A stretch of 42,430 bases of DNA, from contig CAMHTE010000006.1 in assembly GCA_946187975.1 (NCBI GenBank), forward strand, positions 1 through 42,430. Reading direction: 5' to 3'. Positions 1 to 9,325 of this stretch are shown piece by piece (the stretch's first letter is position 1; each line of letters opens with the position of its first letter). The stretch is from an uncultured Bacteroidales bacterium. Its GTDB lineage: Bacteria; Bacteroidota; Bacteroidia; Bacteroidales; UBA932. The translations under genes were made by a program, and so were the position numbers. Under the pieces are notes generated by a model that worked only from the letters and a program-made list of their open reading frames with translations, did not search any database and had not been told where the DNA came from.

Positions 1-494
1 TTGATTCCGGATGGCAATCCTAAATCAATGGGCTGTAGTGCCTGTTCCGTTCTGAAACGTGTCGTTTCTGTAATCACATAATTGCTTCCCCACCTGCATG
101 AAGCGGCGACATAGTAATCGGTTTTTGGTAACAATCCGGTATAACTACAGTAAAACACATGAAACGTCGTGTCTATTTTTTCGACTTTGAATTTAGTCCA
201 TTCTGATGTATCAACAGGTGCGTAATTAGGCGTGGAATACAAAAAAAAGAATTCCATATCCTCCGGAATGCCATCTTTCCCGGGAGTGACATTAACCTGC
301 CATTCCAAATTTGCGGTGCTACTGGTAACATCACGCACCCTAACACGTGATAACGCCACGGAAACTGGAGTATCTGTCTCTGCCGTTTTAATTCTCGACA
401 GGATATTATTTATAATAAGAACGACAAATATTACTATTATCGAGACTACAAGGAAAGTCTTTCCCCCTTTATTGGCGTTTTCTTCTTTATCCAT
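1..494 (-). CDS. Partial (C-terminus off window) membrane-anchored protein with fibronectin-III-like region leading into a FISUMP domain
   Basis: Manual reverse-strand translation from ATG at 494: MDKEENANKGGKTFLVVSIIVIFVVLIINNILSRIKTAETDTPVSVALSRVRVRDVTSSTANLEWQVNVTPGK...TRFRTEQALQPIDLGLPSGI; open to the window edge. TM helix near the N-terminus; DLGLPSGI is the typical FISUMP start. Not in the supplied ORF track because it is truncated. Confidence 0.7.
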   Translation of the reverse strand, partial: MDKEENANKGGKTFLVVSIIVIFVVLIINNILSRIKTAETDTPVSVALSRVRVRDVTSSTANLEWQVNVTPGKDGIPEDMEFFFLYSTPNYAPVDTSEWTKFKVEKIDTTFHVFYCSYTGLLPKTDYYVAASCRWGSNYVITETTRFRTEQALQPIDLGLPSGI

Positions 495-563
495 ATTCCA
501 CAAATGTTTTTGTTATATTTCTTTGGTCACAGATACAAAGGTAATAATTACTTCTTCTTTTAC

Positions 564-571
564 TATCTTTG
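564..571 (+). promoter_or_regulatory. Bacteroidota-type -7 box (TATCTTTG, consensus TAnnTTTG)
   Basis: Exact TAnnTTTG match 7 nt upstream of the proposed ATG at 579; no clear -33 element seen. Confidence 0.4.
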
Positions 572-578
572 TTGGAAC

Positions 579-2054
579 ATGAACAAGTTGCTCAGAGTAT
601 TCCTGTTTGTTTGCGCCCTGGTTACGCTGGGATGTTCCGCAGAAAAAGCACAAAGTATTGAACTCAAGTCCGAGGCCGACCTGGCGGGTCTGAGGGTCGC
701 TGCGATTGCAGGAAGCAGCTACGAAGTGGATCTGTCGTCCCGTGACGACATTTCGCTGCAGAGGTTCAATTCCATGGGCGACATACTTCAGGCATTAGTC
801 AGCGAAAAAGTTGATGTAGCGATACACGACGAGGTGTACTTCAATGCGGACCTGCGCAAAGAGAACGGTATCAAAATAGCTATGAGGGGCGAAACCGGTT
901 CCCCTACCGCCTTCCTGTTCCGTAAGCACGATCCCGAACTGGTGGAAGCCTGTTCGTCCGTAATTAGAAGGATGGAGGAGGACGGAACCATGAAGCGCCT
1001 GAAGGATTTCTGGCTGACGGACAAATATGCGGAAACCGGGGAATACACACATATACAGTACGAAGCCTCAGGAGAGCCGCTCAGGGTGGCGGTCTGCGTC
1101 GCCGTTGCGCCCCTTTCGTTCATAGTCGACGGTGAATGGTATGGCCTTGAGGTAGATATACTCAGGGAACTTGGCAAAGAACTCGGCAGGCCGCTGGAAA
1201 TTAAATCACACAACACTGCAAGCGGATTGCTGGCTTTGGCAAGTGGAATGGCCGACGTGGCTTGCGGCTGTTTATTCATCACCCCTGAGAGGGAGGAGAT
1301 GTTCGCTTTCTCAGAGCCTTATCACTTTTATCGCCCCGCATACTTCGTTGTTGACCGCGAGGCACAAAAGGAGCACGTCGGCTTCGCAGCCTGGCTGAAG
1401 ACGATTATCCATAAAAACCTGATTGCCGAGCGCCGCTGGAGATTCATTACAACCGGCCTGTGGGTGACACTGAAAATCAGCATTCTGGCCATTTTGCTTG
1501 GTTCCATCCTCGGTATCGGCCTGTATACCATGACTCGCAGCCGCAAAAAATGGGTGCGTTCATTCCCTCGGGTTTACAAAGGCATCCTGGCCGGAATCCC
1601 TCAACTCGTGCTTCTGCTCATTCTTTTCTATGTGGTATTTGCCAGAACCGGAATTCCGGCGGAAATAGTGGCGGTCATCGCCTTTGCCATGTATTTCGCA
1701 TCCTCGGCCTGCAGTATCTACACAAGTTCGCTGGACGCAATTCCGCGCGGGCAGACCGAAGCGGGCCTTGCACTGGGATTCACCAGGACACAGACCTTCC
1801 TGAACATCGTGCTGCCCCAGGCTACAATCAGGGGACTGCCCCTGTACAAGCACCAGTGCACCTCGCTCATTAAAGGGACATCCATCGTGGGATACATCGC
1901 TATCCAGGATATAACTAAGGCGGGGGACATCATCCGCAGCCGTACCTTCGACGCCGTGATCCCTCTGCTCCTGGTAACCGTAATCTATTTCCTCCTTGTT
2001 TGGCTGATAGGGGCCCTGCTGAATCTTGCAACGCCTAAAAAGAGAGTGCTATGA
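579..2054 (+). CDS. Amino-acid ABC transporter, substrate-binding domain fused to inner-membrane permease (HisM/GlnP-type)
   Basis: MNKLLRVFLFVCALVTLGCSAEK lipoprotein-like signal; SBP_bac_3-like segments; permease core TTGLWVTLKISILAILLGSILG...EAGLALGFTRTQTFLNIVLPQA (EAA-type loop). The track ORF starts at 504; ATG 579 is preferred because of the signal peptide. Confidence 0.88.
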   Translation: MNKLLRVFLFVCALVTLGCSAEKAQSIELKSEADLAGLRVAAIAGSSYEVDLSSRDDISLQRFNSMGDILQALVSEKVDVAIHDEVYFNADLRKENGIKIAMRGETGSPTAFLFRKHDPELVEACSSVIRRMEEDGTMKRLKDFWLTDKYAETGEYTHIQYEASGEPLRVAVCVAVAPLSFIVDGEWYGLEVDILRELGKELGRPLEIKSHNTASGLLALASGMADVACGCLFITPEREEMFAFSEPYHFYRPAYFVVDREAQKEHVGFAAWLKTIIHKNLIAERRWRFITTGLWVTLKISILAILLGSILGIGLYTMTRSRKKWVRSFPRVYKGILAGIPQLVLLLILFYVVFARTGIPAEIVAVIAFAMYFASSACSIYTSSLDAIPRGQTEAGLALGFTRTQTFLNIVLPQATIRGLPLYKHQCTSLIKGTSIVGYIAIQDITKAGDIIRSRTFDAVIPLLLVTVIYFLLVWLIGALLNLATPKKRVL

Positions 2055-3136
2055 TTACCGTTTCCCACCTCAGTAAAACCTTCAGGAATCCCGACGGAAG
2101 CGTTATTCAGGTCCTTAAGGACGTGAACTGCGAGATTCATCCCGGGGAAGTCATCAGCATAATAGGTCCGTCCGGGACCGGAAAGAGCACTCTTCTCAGG
2201 GTCCTCAACCTGCTGGACCCGCCCACCGGCGGCAGCATTATCTACGACGGCGAGGATATCCTCCGGAAGGGCTACCCGGTACACATGCTGCGCAGGAAAA
2301 TGGGTATGGTCTTCCAGAGCTTCAATCTCTTCGAACACATGACGGTCCTGGAGAATGTGATTTATGCCCCCTGCAAAATAAAGAAGACCAATCTGGAAGA
2401 AGCGAGGGAAGAAGGGCTGAAACTCCTCAGGAAGGTAGGCATGGCGGAGCGTGCCGACAGCTATCCGTCCAGTCTCTCCGGCGGGCAGAAACAGCGCGTG
2501 GCCATTGCCCGGTGCCTGGCCATGAAGCCGGAGGTTATACTCTTCGACGAACCCACCTCCGCCCTGGACCCCTCCATGGTTGGAGAAGTCCTGAGCGTTA
2601 TCCGTTCACTTGCCAAAGAAGGCATGACCATGCTCATCGTAACCCACAGGCTGAAATTCGCCCGCGATGTCAGCACGCGTGTATTCTACATGCAGGACGG
2701 CATCATTTACGAGGAGGGAAGCCCGAAGCAGATCTTCGAATCGCCCAGGCACAGTGCCACCAAGACCTTCGTCCAGAGCATACGCAAGGAAGTATTCCAG
2801 GTGAGCGGCACGGATTTCGACTTCCCGGACATGCAAACCCGCATCCAGCAGTTCTGCATCAAATACAATATCTCCGACAAGAGCGACAACGCTCTCCGTG
2901 CGTGCGAGCTTGTCCTCGGGAAACTGCTGACCGCATTCTTCCCGATGACGGTACGTATCACCCACAGTGAACTGTCGGATGTTACCGCCCTGGACTTCAT
3001 GGTGGAGGGGGTGGCCACATCTCCCCTGAAGGAAGCCGGCATTTCTCCTTCCAACATGAAGAAACTGCGCAGTCTCTGCCAAGAAATCATGGAAGAACCC
3101 ACCTCAAGGGGCTTCCGTGTTAAACTGCTCATTTAA
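2051..3136 (+). CDS. Polar amino-acid ABC transporter ATP-binding protein with ~115-aa C-terminal extension
   Basis: Walker A GPSGTGKST, signature LSGGQKQRVAIARCL, Walker B VILFDEPTSALDP; overlaps the upstream stop by 4 nt. Confidence 0.93.
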   Translation: MITVSHLSKTFRNPDGSVIQVLKDVNCEIHPGEVISIIGPSGTGKSTLLRVLNLLDPPTGGSIIYDGEDILRKGYPVHMLRRKMGMVFQSFNLFEHMTVLENVIYAPCKIKKTNLEEAREEGLKLLRKVGMAERADSYPSSLSGGQKQRVAIARCLAMKPEVILFDEPTSALDPSMVGEVLSVIRSLAKEGMTMLIVTHRLKFARDVSTRVFYMQDGIIYEEGSPKQIFESPRHSATKTFVQSIRKEVFQVSGTDFDFPDMQTRIQQFCIKYNISDKSDNALRACELVLGKLLTAFFPMTVRITHSELSDVTALDFMVEGVATSPLKEAGISPSNMKKLRSLCQEIMEEPTSRGFRVKLLI

Positions 3137-3141
3137 TCCGC

Positions 3142-3765
3142 ATGATACGCGGGAGCCTTAAAGATTATATTTTCGGGGAGATTATTCCCCGCTACGCGGC
3201 TTTTGACGCAGCGCACCGCGAAGACCATGCCCGCGCGGTGATCGAGAGGGCTCTCGCGATGGGGAAGAACTACGATATAGACGAAGAAATGCTGTTCGCG
3301 GCGGCAGCCTGTCATGATCTCGGGCTGGCCGTTAACAGGGAGAACCATCACCTCGAAAGCGGGAAGATAATCCGCGCCGACGGGCGCTTGAAGGAGTGGT
3401 TCCTGCCGGAACAGATCAAAACCATAGCGCAGGCAGCGGAAGACCACAGGGCCTCAGCCAAAAACGCACCCCGAAGCATTTACGGATGCCTGGTGGCGGA
3501 AGCCGACCGCATGATAGACCCCGAAACCATCATCCGCCGGACCGTGCAGTTCGGGCTCTCGCATTACCCGGAGCTGGACAAGGAAGGTCACTGGCAACGG
3601 ACCCTCGAGCATCTGCATGAGAAATATGCAGAAGGGGGTTATCTGCATCTGCTGATTCCGGGGTCGCCCAACGAAGCTCCGCTGGCGGAACTCCGTGCCA
3701 TAATAAAAGACCGCGCCAGGCTGCGCGGAATCTTCGAATCTATTTACAAAGCATTATGTCCATAA
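3142..3765 (+). CDS. HD-domain phosphohydrolase
   Basis: H...ACHDLGL...H motif pattern (AAHREDHARAVIERAL, AAACHDLGL). Confidence 0.8.
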   Translation: MIRGSLKDYIFGEIIPRYAAFDAAHREDHARAVIERALAMGKNYDIDEEMLFAAAACHDLGLAVNRENHHLESGKIIRADGRLKEWFLPEQIKTIAQAAEDHRASAKNAPRSIYGCLVAEADRMIDPETIIRRTVQFGLSHYPELDKEGHWQRTLEHLHEKYAEGGYLHLLIPGSPNEAPLAELRAIIKDRARLRGIFESIYKALCP

Positions 3766-5080
3766 TCATACGGTCGGCGGACTTCATGCCCATCGACCCT
3801 ATGGACCCGAGATTGCGTATTGTCTTTTCGACGTCGTCGTCGATTATGCCGTCGGTGGAGGGGATGCAGGTCCCACGGAGCGCAAGAACGGCCGACTGGA
3901 CGGCGCAAGACACACCCGAAGCCACCTTCATGGCACAGCCCACCTTGGCACCGTCGCACACCATTCCGGTGATGTTTCCGGCCATATTCTTAATTGCGGC
4001 GCACACCTCTTCGTAACCTCCTCCCTGCAGCCATACTATGCCACAGGCAGATCCGGTACTGGCCACCACACATCCGCAGAGGGCGGACAGCTTTCCAAGA
4101 TATGATTTGATGTGGATGGCGACGAGATTGCTGAGAATCAACGCCCTGGCAAGGCGCTCGTCGTCAACTCCATACTTGTTTGCATACGCTATAACGGGCA
4201 TGCTCACGGTTATGCCCTGGTTGCCGCTGCCGCTGTTGGACATGGCTGGAAGGGTACATCCGGCCATCCTTGCGTCCGCCGCTGCGGCCGTCATGCCCAT
4301 GGCGTAACTGAGGAAGTCGTCTCCGAACACCTCGCGCTGGTTCTCCCGTATGGCCCGACCGACCATCATTCCGTAGTGGCCGTCCAGACCTTCCCTGGCA
4401 AGAGCCATGTTGAGGGTACGATCCTCCAATATGAAGGAGATGCGCTCGAAGGGAACCGTACAGGCAAAATCGAATATCTCCCGGACCGTAAGTCCGTCGT
4501 CGCCCGCCGTCCTGTCCGCAGCTGCGGCTCCCGATTCGGAACTCATAAGGATGTGGTCAGCGAAGCTGGTCTCCACTATGCGGTCATGATCGTCTTCTAT
4601 TATTGCATATGCATGGGGATCCACCTCCGCACTGGCCTCCGCCCTGCCGTCGACAGAAACCGTCGCCTTGACATAAAGCAGCCTGTCCACGGGGGCAACC
4701 GAAATACCGACCTTGCCGGATGCCACCAGTTCCCTGGCCCTGGCCACGGCATCTTCCGAAAGGGCAGCCAGCACCTCGAGTCCGCGGGACGATTCCCCGC
4801 AGACGGCACCGAGGGCCGCGGCCACCGGAAGTCCCACCATCCCAGTTCCAGGGATACCAACTCCCATACCGTTCTTGAGTATGTTTCCGCTGACGGACAC
4901 GTCGATACGGAATCCGGCCTTCAGGCGCCAGCCTTCCGGGCAGAGCGTCGGGCAGTTATCGCATATTATCTCTGTTGCCTTGGCTACCGCGAGGGCTACC
5001 GCAATGGGCTCGGTACATCCGAGGGCGGGCTTAACCTCCCTGTGGACGATGTCTATGATCTGGGAAACTCTATCGGCCAT
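3740..5080 (-). CDS. L-cysteine desulfidase / UPF0597 (CyuA/YhaM) family protein
   Basis: MADRVSQIIDIVHREVKPALGCTEPIAVALA start and SNSGSGNQGITVSMPV motif characteristic of the family; conserved Cys residues. Confidence 0.88.
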   Translation of the reverse strand: MADRVSQIIDIVHREVKPALGCTEPIAVALAVAKATEIICDNCPTLCPEGWRLKAGFRIDVSVSGNILKNGMGVGIPGTGMVGLPVAAALGAVCGESSRGLEVLAALSEDAVARARELVASGKVGISVAPVDRLLYVKATVSVDGRAEASAEVDPHAYAIIEDDHDRIVETSFADHILMSSESGAAAADRTAGDDGLTVREIFDFACTVPFERISFILEDRTLNMALAREGLDGHYGMMVGRAIRENQREVFGDDFLSYAMGMTAAAADARMAGCTLPAMSNSGSGNQGITVSMPVIAYANKYGVDDERLARALILSNLVAIHIKSYLGKLSALCGCVVASTGSACGIVWLQGGGYEEVCAAIKNMAGNITGMVCDGAKVGCAMKVASGVSCAVQSAVLALRGTCIPSTDGIIDDDVEKTIRNLGSIGSMGMKSADRMIMDIMLCK

Positions 5081-5118
5081 ATTTGCTGTAAAGATATGGA
5101 AAATACGCCAAAATTGCT

Positions 5119-5126
5119 TACTTTTG
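5119..5126 (+). promoter_or_regulatory. Bacteroidota-type -7 box (TACTTTTG)
   Basis: TAnnTTTG match 22 nt upstream of ATG 5149. Confidence 0.4.
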
Positions 5127-5148
5127 TTCTGTATACATAAGGTAACGC

Positions 5149-6063
5149 ATGAAACTTCATATCCAATCCGAAACTTCCAGGCTGCGCACCGTCATACTCG
5201 GTCTCCCGGACTCTCCCGGACCCGTACCCAAACTGGAAGAAACCTTCGACGCCAAATCGTACGAATCGGTCCAGAAGGGAATCTATCCTTCCGAAAAAGA
5301 TATGGTGGCCGAGATGAACGCCTTCGAGGCGATTCTCCATAAATACGGAGTGGAAGTCCTCCGTCCGGAACCGGTAGAGGGCTGCAACCAGGTCTTCTCG
5401 AGGGACGTAGGCTTCGTCATAGACGACAAGATCATAGTTTCCAACATCATCCCCGACCGTCAGGAAGAGATCGATGCCTACGGCAAGATCTACAAAAAGA
5501 TCCATTACAAGGATATCTACAATCTCCCCGAGTCCGTCCATATCGAGGGAGGCGACGTCATCCTGTACAACGGAATCATCTTCCTCGGACAGTACGCCTT
5601 CGCCGATTACTCTCAGGTCAAGACCGCACGCACCAACCGCCTGGCCATCGACTTCCTTCAGATGATCTTCCCCGAAAAAACCATCATCCCGCTGAATCTC
5701 CGCAAGAGCGACACCGACCCCCGCGAAGGTATACTCCACCTCGACTGCACCTTCATGCCAGTCGGCAAGAACAAGGCAATAATCTACCGCGACGGCTTCC
5801 TCAACCCGAGGGACGCCGAGCATCTGGTGAATCTGTTCGGGCCGGAGAACGTATTCGAGATTACGAAGGAAGAGATGTACTGGATGAATTCCAACGTGTT
5901 TTCCATCTCGGAAGACGTGATCGTTACGGAAGAGCATTTCACCCGTCTCAACGACCACCTTCGCAATAAATGGGGGATGACCGTAGAGACCGTTCCCTAC
6001 CGGGAGATATCCAAGATGGGCGGTCTGCTCCGCTGTTCCACCCTGCCACTTTACCGCGACTAG
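5149..6063 (+). CDS. Arginine deiminase / amidinotransferase-family guanidino-group-modifying enzyme (short form, 304 aa)
   Basis: CNQVFSRDVGFVIDD, VHIEGGDVIL, LHLDCTFMPVG (His) and GGLLRCSTLPL (Cys) catalytic blocks; followed by carbamate kinase and OTC. Confidence 0.85.
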   Translation: MKLHIQSETSRLRTVILGLPDSPGPVPKLEETFDAKSYESVQKGIYPSEKDMVAEMNAFEAILHKYGVEVLRPEPVEGCNQVFSRDVGFVIDDKIIVSNIIPDRQEEIDAYGKIYKKIHYKDIYNLPESVHIEGGDVILYNGIIFLGQYAFADYSQVKTARTNRLAIDFLQMIFPEKTIIPLNLRKSDTDPREGILHLDCTFMPVGKNKAIIYRDGFLNPRDAEHLVNLFGPENVFEITKEEMYWMNSNVFSISEDVIVTEEHFTRLNDHLRNKWGMTVETVPYREISKMGGLLRCSTLPLYRD

Positions 6064-6065
6064 CC

Positions 6066-6983
6066 ATGGCGAAACTTGCAATGATAGCGTTCGGAGGCAA
6101 CGCCCTCCTGCGTGCCGGCGAAAAGGGCACGTTCGCCCAGCAGATGCAGAATGTGGAAGACACCTGCGCGCAGCTGTGCCATCTGGCAGCCAGAGGTTAC
6201 AATCTGGTGATAGGGCACGGAAACGGCCCCCAGGTGGGCAACGCGATGCTCAGGCACGAGGCCGGGAAGAAGGTCTTCGGCCTTGAGGCTATGCCCATGG
6301 ATTTCTGCGGGGCGGAAACACAGGGCTCGATAGCCTACATGATCGAAACCGGCATGGAGAAGGTCCTGCGCCGGGCAGGCCTGGACAGGAAGGTGGTATC
6401 GCTGGTTACCCGCGTGGAAGTGGCTGCCGACGACCCCATGTTCCTTAACCCCACCAAACCTGTGGGACCGTACTACGAATCTGCCGGCAGCGACGGGGTT
6501 TACCGTGAGGATCCCCAGGGCCGTGGCTGGCGCAAGGTAGTGCCTTCGCCCGTCCCCGTGCGTATCAACAACATCGGGCTGGTGGAGAAGCTTGCCCGCG
6601 AAGGCTATGTGGTGGTTACCGTCGGAGGCGGCGGAATTCCCGTTGTAAAGGACGGAGAAGGCTACCGCGGGGTTGAAGCCGTAATCGACAAGGACCTCGC
6701 GTGCGCCCTGGCCGCCACGTCCATGAAGGCGGACGAATTCTACATTCTCACCGACGTGCCCAAGGTTTACATCAACTTCCGCACTCCTCAGGAAAAGGCA
6801 ATCGATACGATGACGGCCGAAGACGCGGAGAAATATCTCGCCGAAGGCATGTTCGCCGAAGGCTCGATGGCACCGAAGGTGCGCGCCGGCATACAGTTCG
6901 TCCGCGGAGGCGGAAAGGAATGTGTTATTACCGCGGCCGGGCAGCTGGACAACCCCGCATGCGGCACAAGGATAACTCTTTAA
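6066..6983 (+). CDS. arcC: Carbamate kinase
   Basis: MAKLAMIAFGGNALLRAGEKGTFAQQMQNVEDTC, GHGNGPQVGN, TVGGGGIPV; ATG at 6066 preferred over the longer track ORF. Confidence 0.95.
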   Translation: MAKLAMIAFGGNALLRAGEKGTFAQQMQNVEDTCAQLCHLAARGYNLVIGHGNGPQVGNAMLRHEAGKKVFGLEAMPMDFCGAETQGSIAYMIETGMEKVLRRAGLDRKVVSLVTRVEVAADDPMFLNPTKPVGPYYESAGSDGVYREDPQGRGWRKVVPSPVPVRINNIGLVEKLAREGYVVVTVGGGGIPVVKDGEGYRGVEAVIDKDLACALAATSMKADEFYILTDVPKVYINFRTPQEKAIDTMTAEDAEKYLAEGMFAEGSMAPKVRAGIQFVRGGGKECVITAAGQLDNPACGTRITL

Positions 6984-6992
6984 ACGAAAGAT

Positions 6993-7994
6993 ATGACTGT
7001 CAATCTTAAAAAACGCAGTTTCCTCAAACTTCTGGACTATACTCCGGAAGAGATAGAATATCTGCTGGACCTGGCGGCGGAACTCAAGGCCGCGAAAAAA
7101 GCCGGAACCGAGAAGCAACACCTCAAGGGGAAGAACATAGCGCTCATATTCGAGAAGACCTCAACCCGCACCCGCTGCGCCTTCGAGGTTGCATCCCATG
7201 ACCAGGGCGCTCAAGTCACCTACCTCGGCCCCACTGGTTCGCAGATAGGGATCAAGGAATCGATGAAAGACACCGCCCGTGTGCTGGGACGCATGTACGA
7301 CGGGATAGAATACAGGGGCTTCGCGCAGAAGACCGTGGAAGAACTCTCCGAATACTCTGGAGTGCCTGTCTGGAACGGACTCACCAATGAGTTCCATCCC
7401 ACCCAGATCCTAGCCGACTTCCTTACCATGCGCGAGCATGCCGGCAAACCCCTGTCGAAGGTAACTTACGCCTACCTGGGCGATGCCCGCTTCAACATGG
7501 GCAACTCGCTGATGGTGGGAGGCGCAAAGATGGGTATGGACGTGCGCATCGTAGCTCCAAAGACCCTACAGCCGGACGCAGCACTGATTGCCGAGTGCAA
7601 GAAGATTGCCGAACAGACGGGCGCCCGCGTCACCGTAACCGACGATGTGGACGCCGGAGTGAAGGGCTGCGACTTCATCTACACCGATGTATGGGTGTCG
7701 ATGGGCGAACCCGACGAGGTCTGGAAGGAGCGCATCGCCCTGCTCAAACCTTACCAGGTCAACGCCTCTCTGATGGCGCGCACCGGCAACCCGGAATGCA
7801 AATTCATGCACTGCCTGCCGGCATACCACAACCTGGAGACCCAGGTCGGAAGGGACGTTCACGCCAAATTCGGGCTGGACGGCCTGGAGGTTACCGAGGA
7901 CGTATTCGAAAGCAAAAACAGCATCGTGTTCGACGAGGCCGAGAACCGCATGCATACTATAAAGGCCGTAATGGTAGCAACTTTGGGAGACTGA
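6993..7994 (+). CDS. Ornithine carbamoyltransferase
   Basis: [36 protein letters not shown] motifs. Confidence 0.96.
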   Translation: MTVNLKKRSFLKLLDYTPEEIEYLLDLAAELKAAKKAGTEKQHLKGKNIALIFEKTSTRTRCAFEVASHDQGAQVTYLGPTGSQIGIKESMKDTARVLGRMYDGIEYRGFAQKTVEELSEYSGVPVWNGLTNEFHPTQILADFLTMREHAGKPLSKVTYAYLGDARFNMGNSLMVGGAKMGMDVRIVAPKTLQPDAALIAECKKIAEQTGARVTVTDDVDAGVKGCDFIYTDVWVSMGEPDEVWKERIALLKPYQVNASLMARTGNPECKFMHCLPAYHNLETQVGRDVHAKFGLDGLEVTEDVFESKNSIVFDEAENRMHTIKAVMVATLGD

Positions 7995-7998
7995 TAAT

Positions 7999-8817
7999 AT
8001 GAAAAAGATTCTTTTGATCATGAGCGCGGTGGCAGTGATCGCCGCCTGCAAGCAGGAATTCACCATCGTTCACATGAGCGATCCCCAGGTGGGATTCCAC
8101 GACGACACCGAGCACTTCGTGCACTCCGACTCTCTGTTCAGCGCGGCCGTAGCCGCCATCAACGACCTCAAGCCCGAGGCCGTGATTATCACCGGCGACC
8201 TTGTGAACGATCCCGCGATCGAGGAGCAGCACGAGATTTACGCTGCCCACGTGGCCGAAATCCAGGCCCCGGTTTACGCAGTTCCCGGCAACCACGACAT
8301 CCGCGGATACACCGAGGAAAAGCGTCACGAGTTCCTGGACCGTTACGGATACGACTGCTTCGCCTTCAGCGCGAAGGACGTCTATTTCATCGGAATCAAC
8401 AGCGACTGCATCAAGGACGGGGCGGTCGACGCCGAAGCCGGCCAGCTCGAATGGCTCATCAACGAACTGCAGAACGCACAGGGATCAAAACACATCGTGG
8501 TGTGCATGCACTGCCCCATCATACGCGAGACAATCGACGAACCCGAGGATTACTTCAACTTCCCCACCGAGAAGCGTCACGAATACATCTCCCTCTTTAA
8601 GGAGAACGGAGTGGACCTGGTCCTTGCGGGGCACACCCACAAGTCATTCATGACCGAATACGAAGGTATATTCTTCACTGCTGCGGGTCCCGTCGGGAAC
8701 GCCTTCAAGCCCTGCTATCCCGGATTCAATGTAATTAAGTTCGGGCGCAAGGGATTCTCCGTGGAGTACGTCAATACTCCGGGGATGGATCTCAGCCAAA
8801 GCAGCTTCGAAGAATAA
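7999..8817 (+). CDS. Calcineurin-like metallophosphoesterase, probable lipoprotein
   Basis: VAVIAACKQ lipobox; HMSDPQ, ITGDLVNDP, PGNHDI, GHTHKSF metallophosphoesterase motifs. Confidence 0.9.
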   Translation: MKKILLIMSAVAVIAACKQEFTIVHMSDPQVGFHDDTEHFVHSDSLFSAAVAAINDLKPEAVIITGDLVNDPAIEEQHEIYAAHVAEIQAPVYAVPGNHDIRGYTEEKRHEFLDRYGYDCFAFSAKDVYFIGINSDCIKDGAVDAEAGQLEWLINELQNAQGSKHIVVCMHCPIIRETIDEPEDYFNFPTEKRHEYISLFKENGVDLVLAGHTHKSFMTEYEGIFFTAAGPVGNAFKPCYPGFNVIKFGRKGFSVEYVNTPGMDLSQSSFEE

Positions 8818-9265
8818 GGAAGAAAATCAGGCCGGATACCACCAGCTTTGCGCCGGTGCCTATTAGGAAGCCCAGGAAGGCTCCCAGGGCGGCCTTTACC
8901 GAATGCATGGCATCCTGCCCCGCGAAGACGAGTTCGCCGACGAAGGCTCCCAGCAGGGCTCCCACAAGTATGCCGATCGGGGGTATGAACATCCCCGCGA
9001 ACAGGCCTATGACGGCACCGAGCGACGCCTCCCTGTGACCGCCGGAACTGCGTGTCAGCCAGCCGGGAACCAGATAATCGATTACGGTAACGACGACCGT
9101 AACCGCAAGGAACGCCCAAAGGACGGTACTGGAAACCGCCAGGCCGGCGAGCCAGGCAAGCAGGAGACCGACCCATGCGAGAGGAGGGCCGGGAAGCCCG
9201 GGAACCACGCTGCCTATTATGCCAAGGACAGCGCAGATGAAGGCTGCAACGGTAAGTATAATCAT
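8792..9265 (-). CDS. DUF456-family membrane protein
   Basis: Multiple glycine-rich TM segments (IGSVVPGLPGPPLAWVGLLL, GALLGAFVGELVF) typical of DUF456; start taken at MIILTV (track ORF begins 9283). Confidence 0.8.
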   Translation of the reverse strand: MIILTVAAFICAVLGIIGSVVPGLPGPPLAWVGLLLAWLAGLAVSSTVLWAFLAVTVVVTVIDYLVPGWLTRSSGGHREASLGAVIGLFAGMFIPPIGILVGALLGAFVGELVFAGQDAMHSVKAALGAFLGFLIGTGAKLVVSGLIFFLILRSCFG

Positions 9266-9299
9266 ACGGTACAAAAGTAGCACTATTATTTATTCTTGT

Positions 9300-9307
9300 T
9301 ATCTTTG
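9300..9307 (+). promoter_or_regulatory. Bacteroidota-type -7 box (TATCTTTG)
   Basis: TAnnTTTG match 18 nt upstream of ATG 9326. Confidence 0.4.
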
Positions 9308-9325
9308 TGCATAAGATATTTTGCC

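Noticed and set aside
3740-3765. Two convergent gene pairs (3740-3765 and 8792-8817) each overlapping by exactly 26 nt
   Set aside because: Verified in the sequence, but the sequences differ and tail-to-tail overlaps are common; most likely coincidence.
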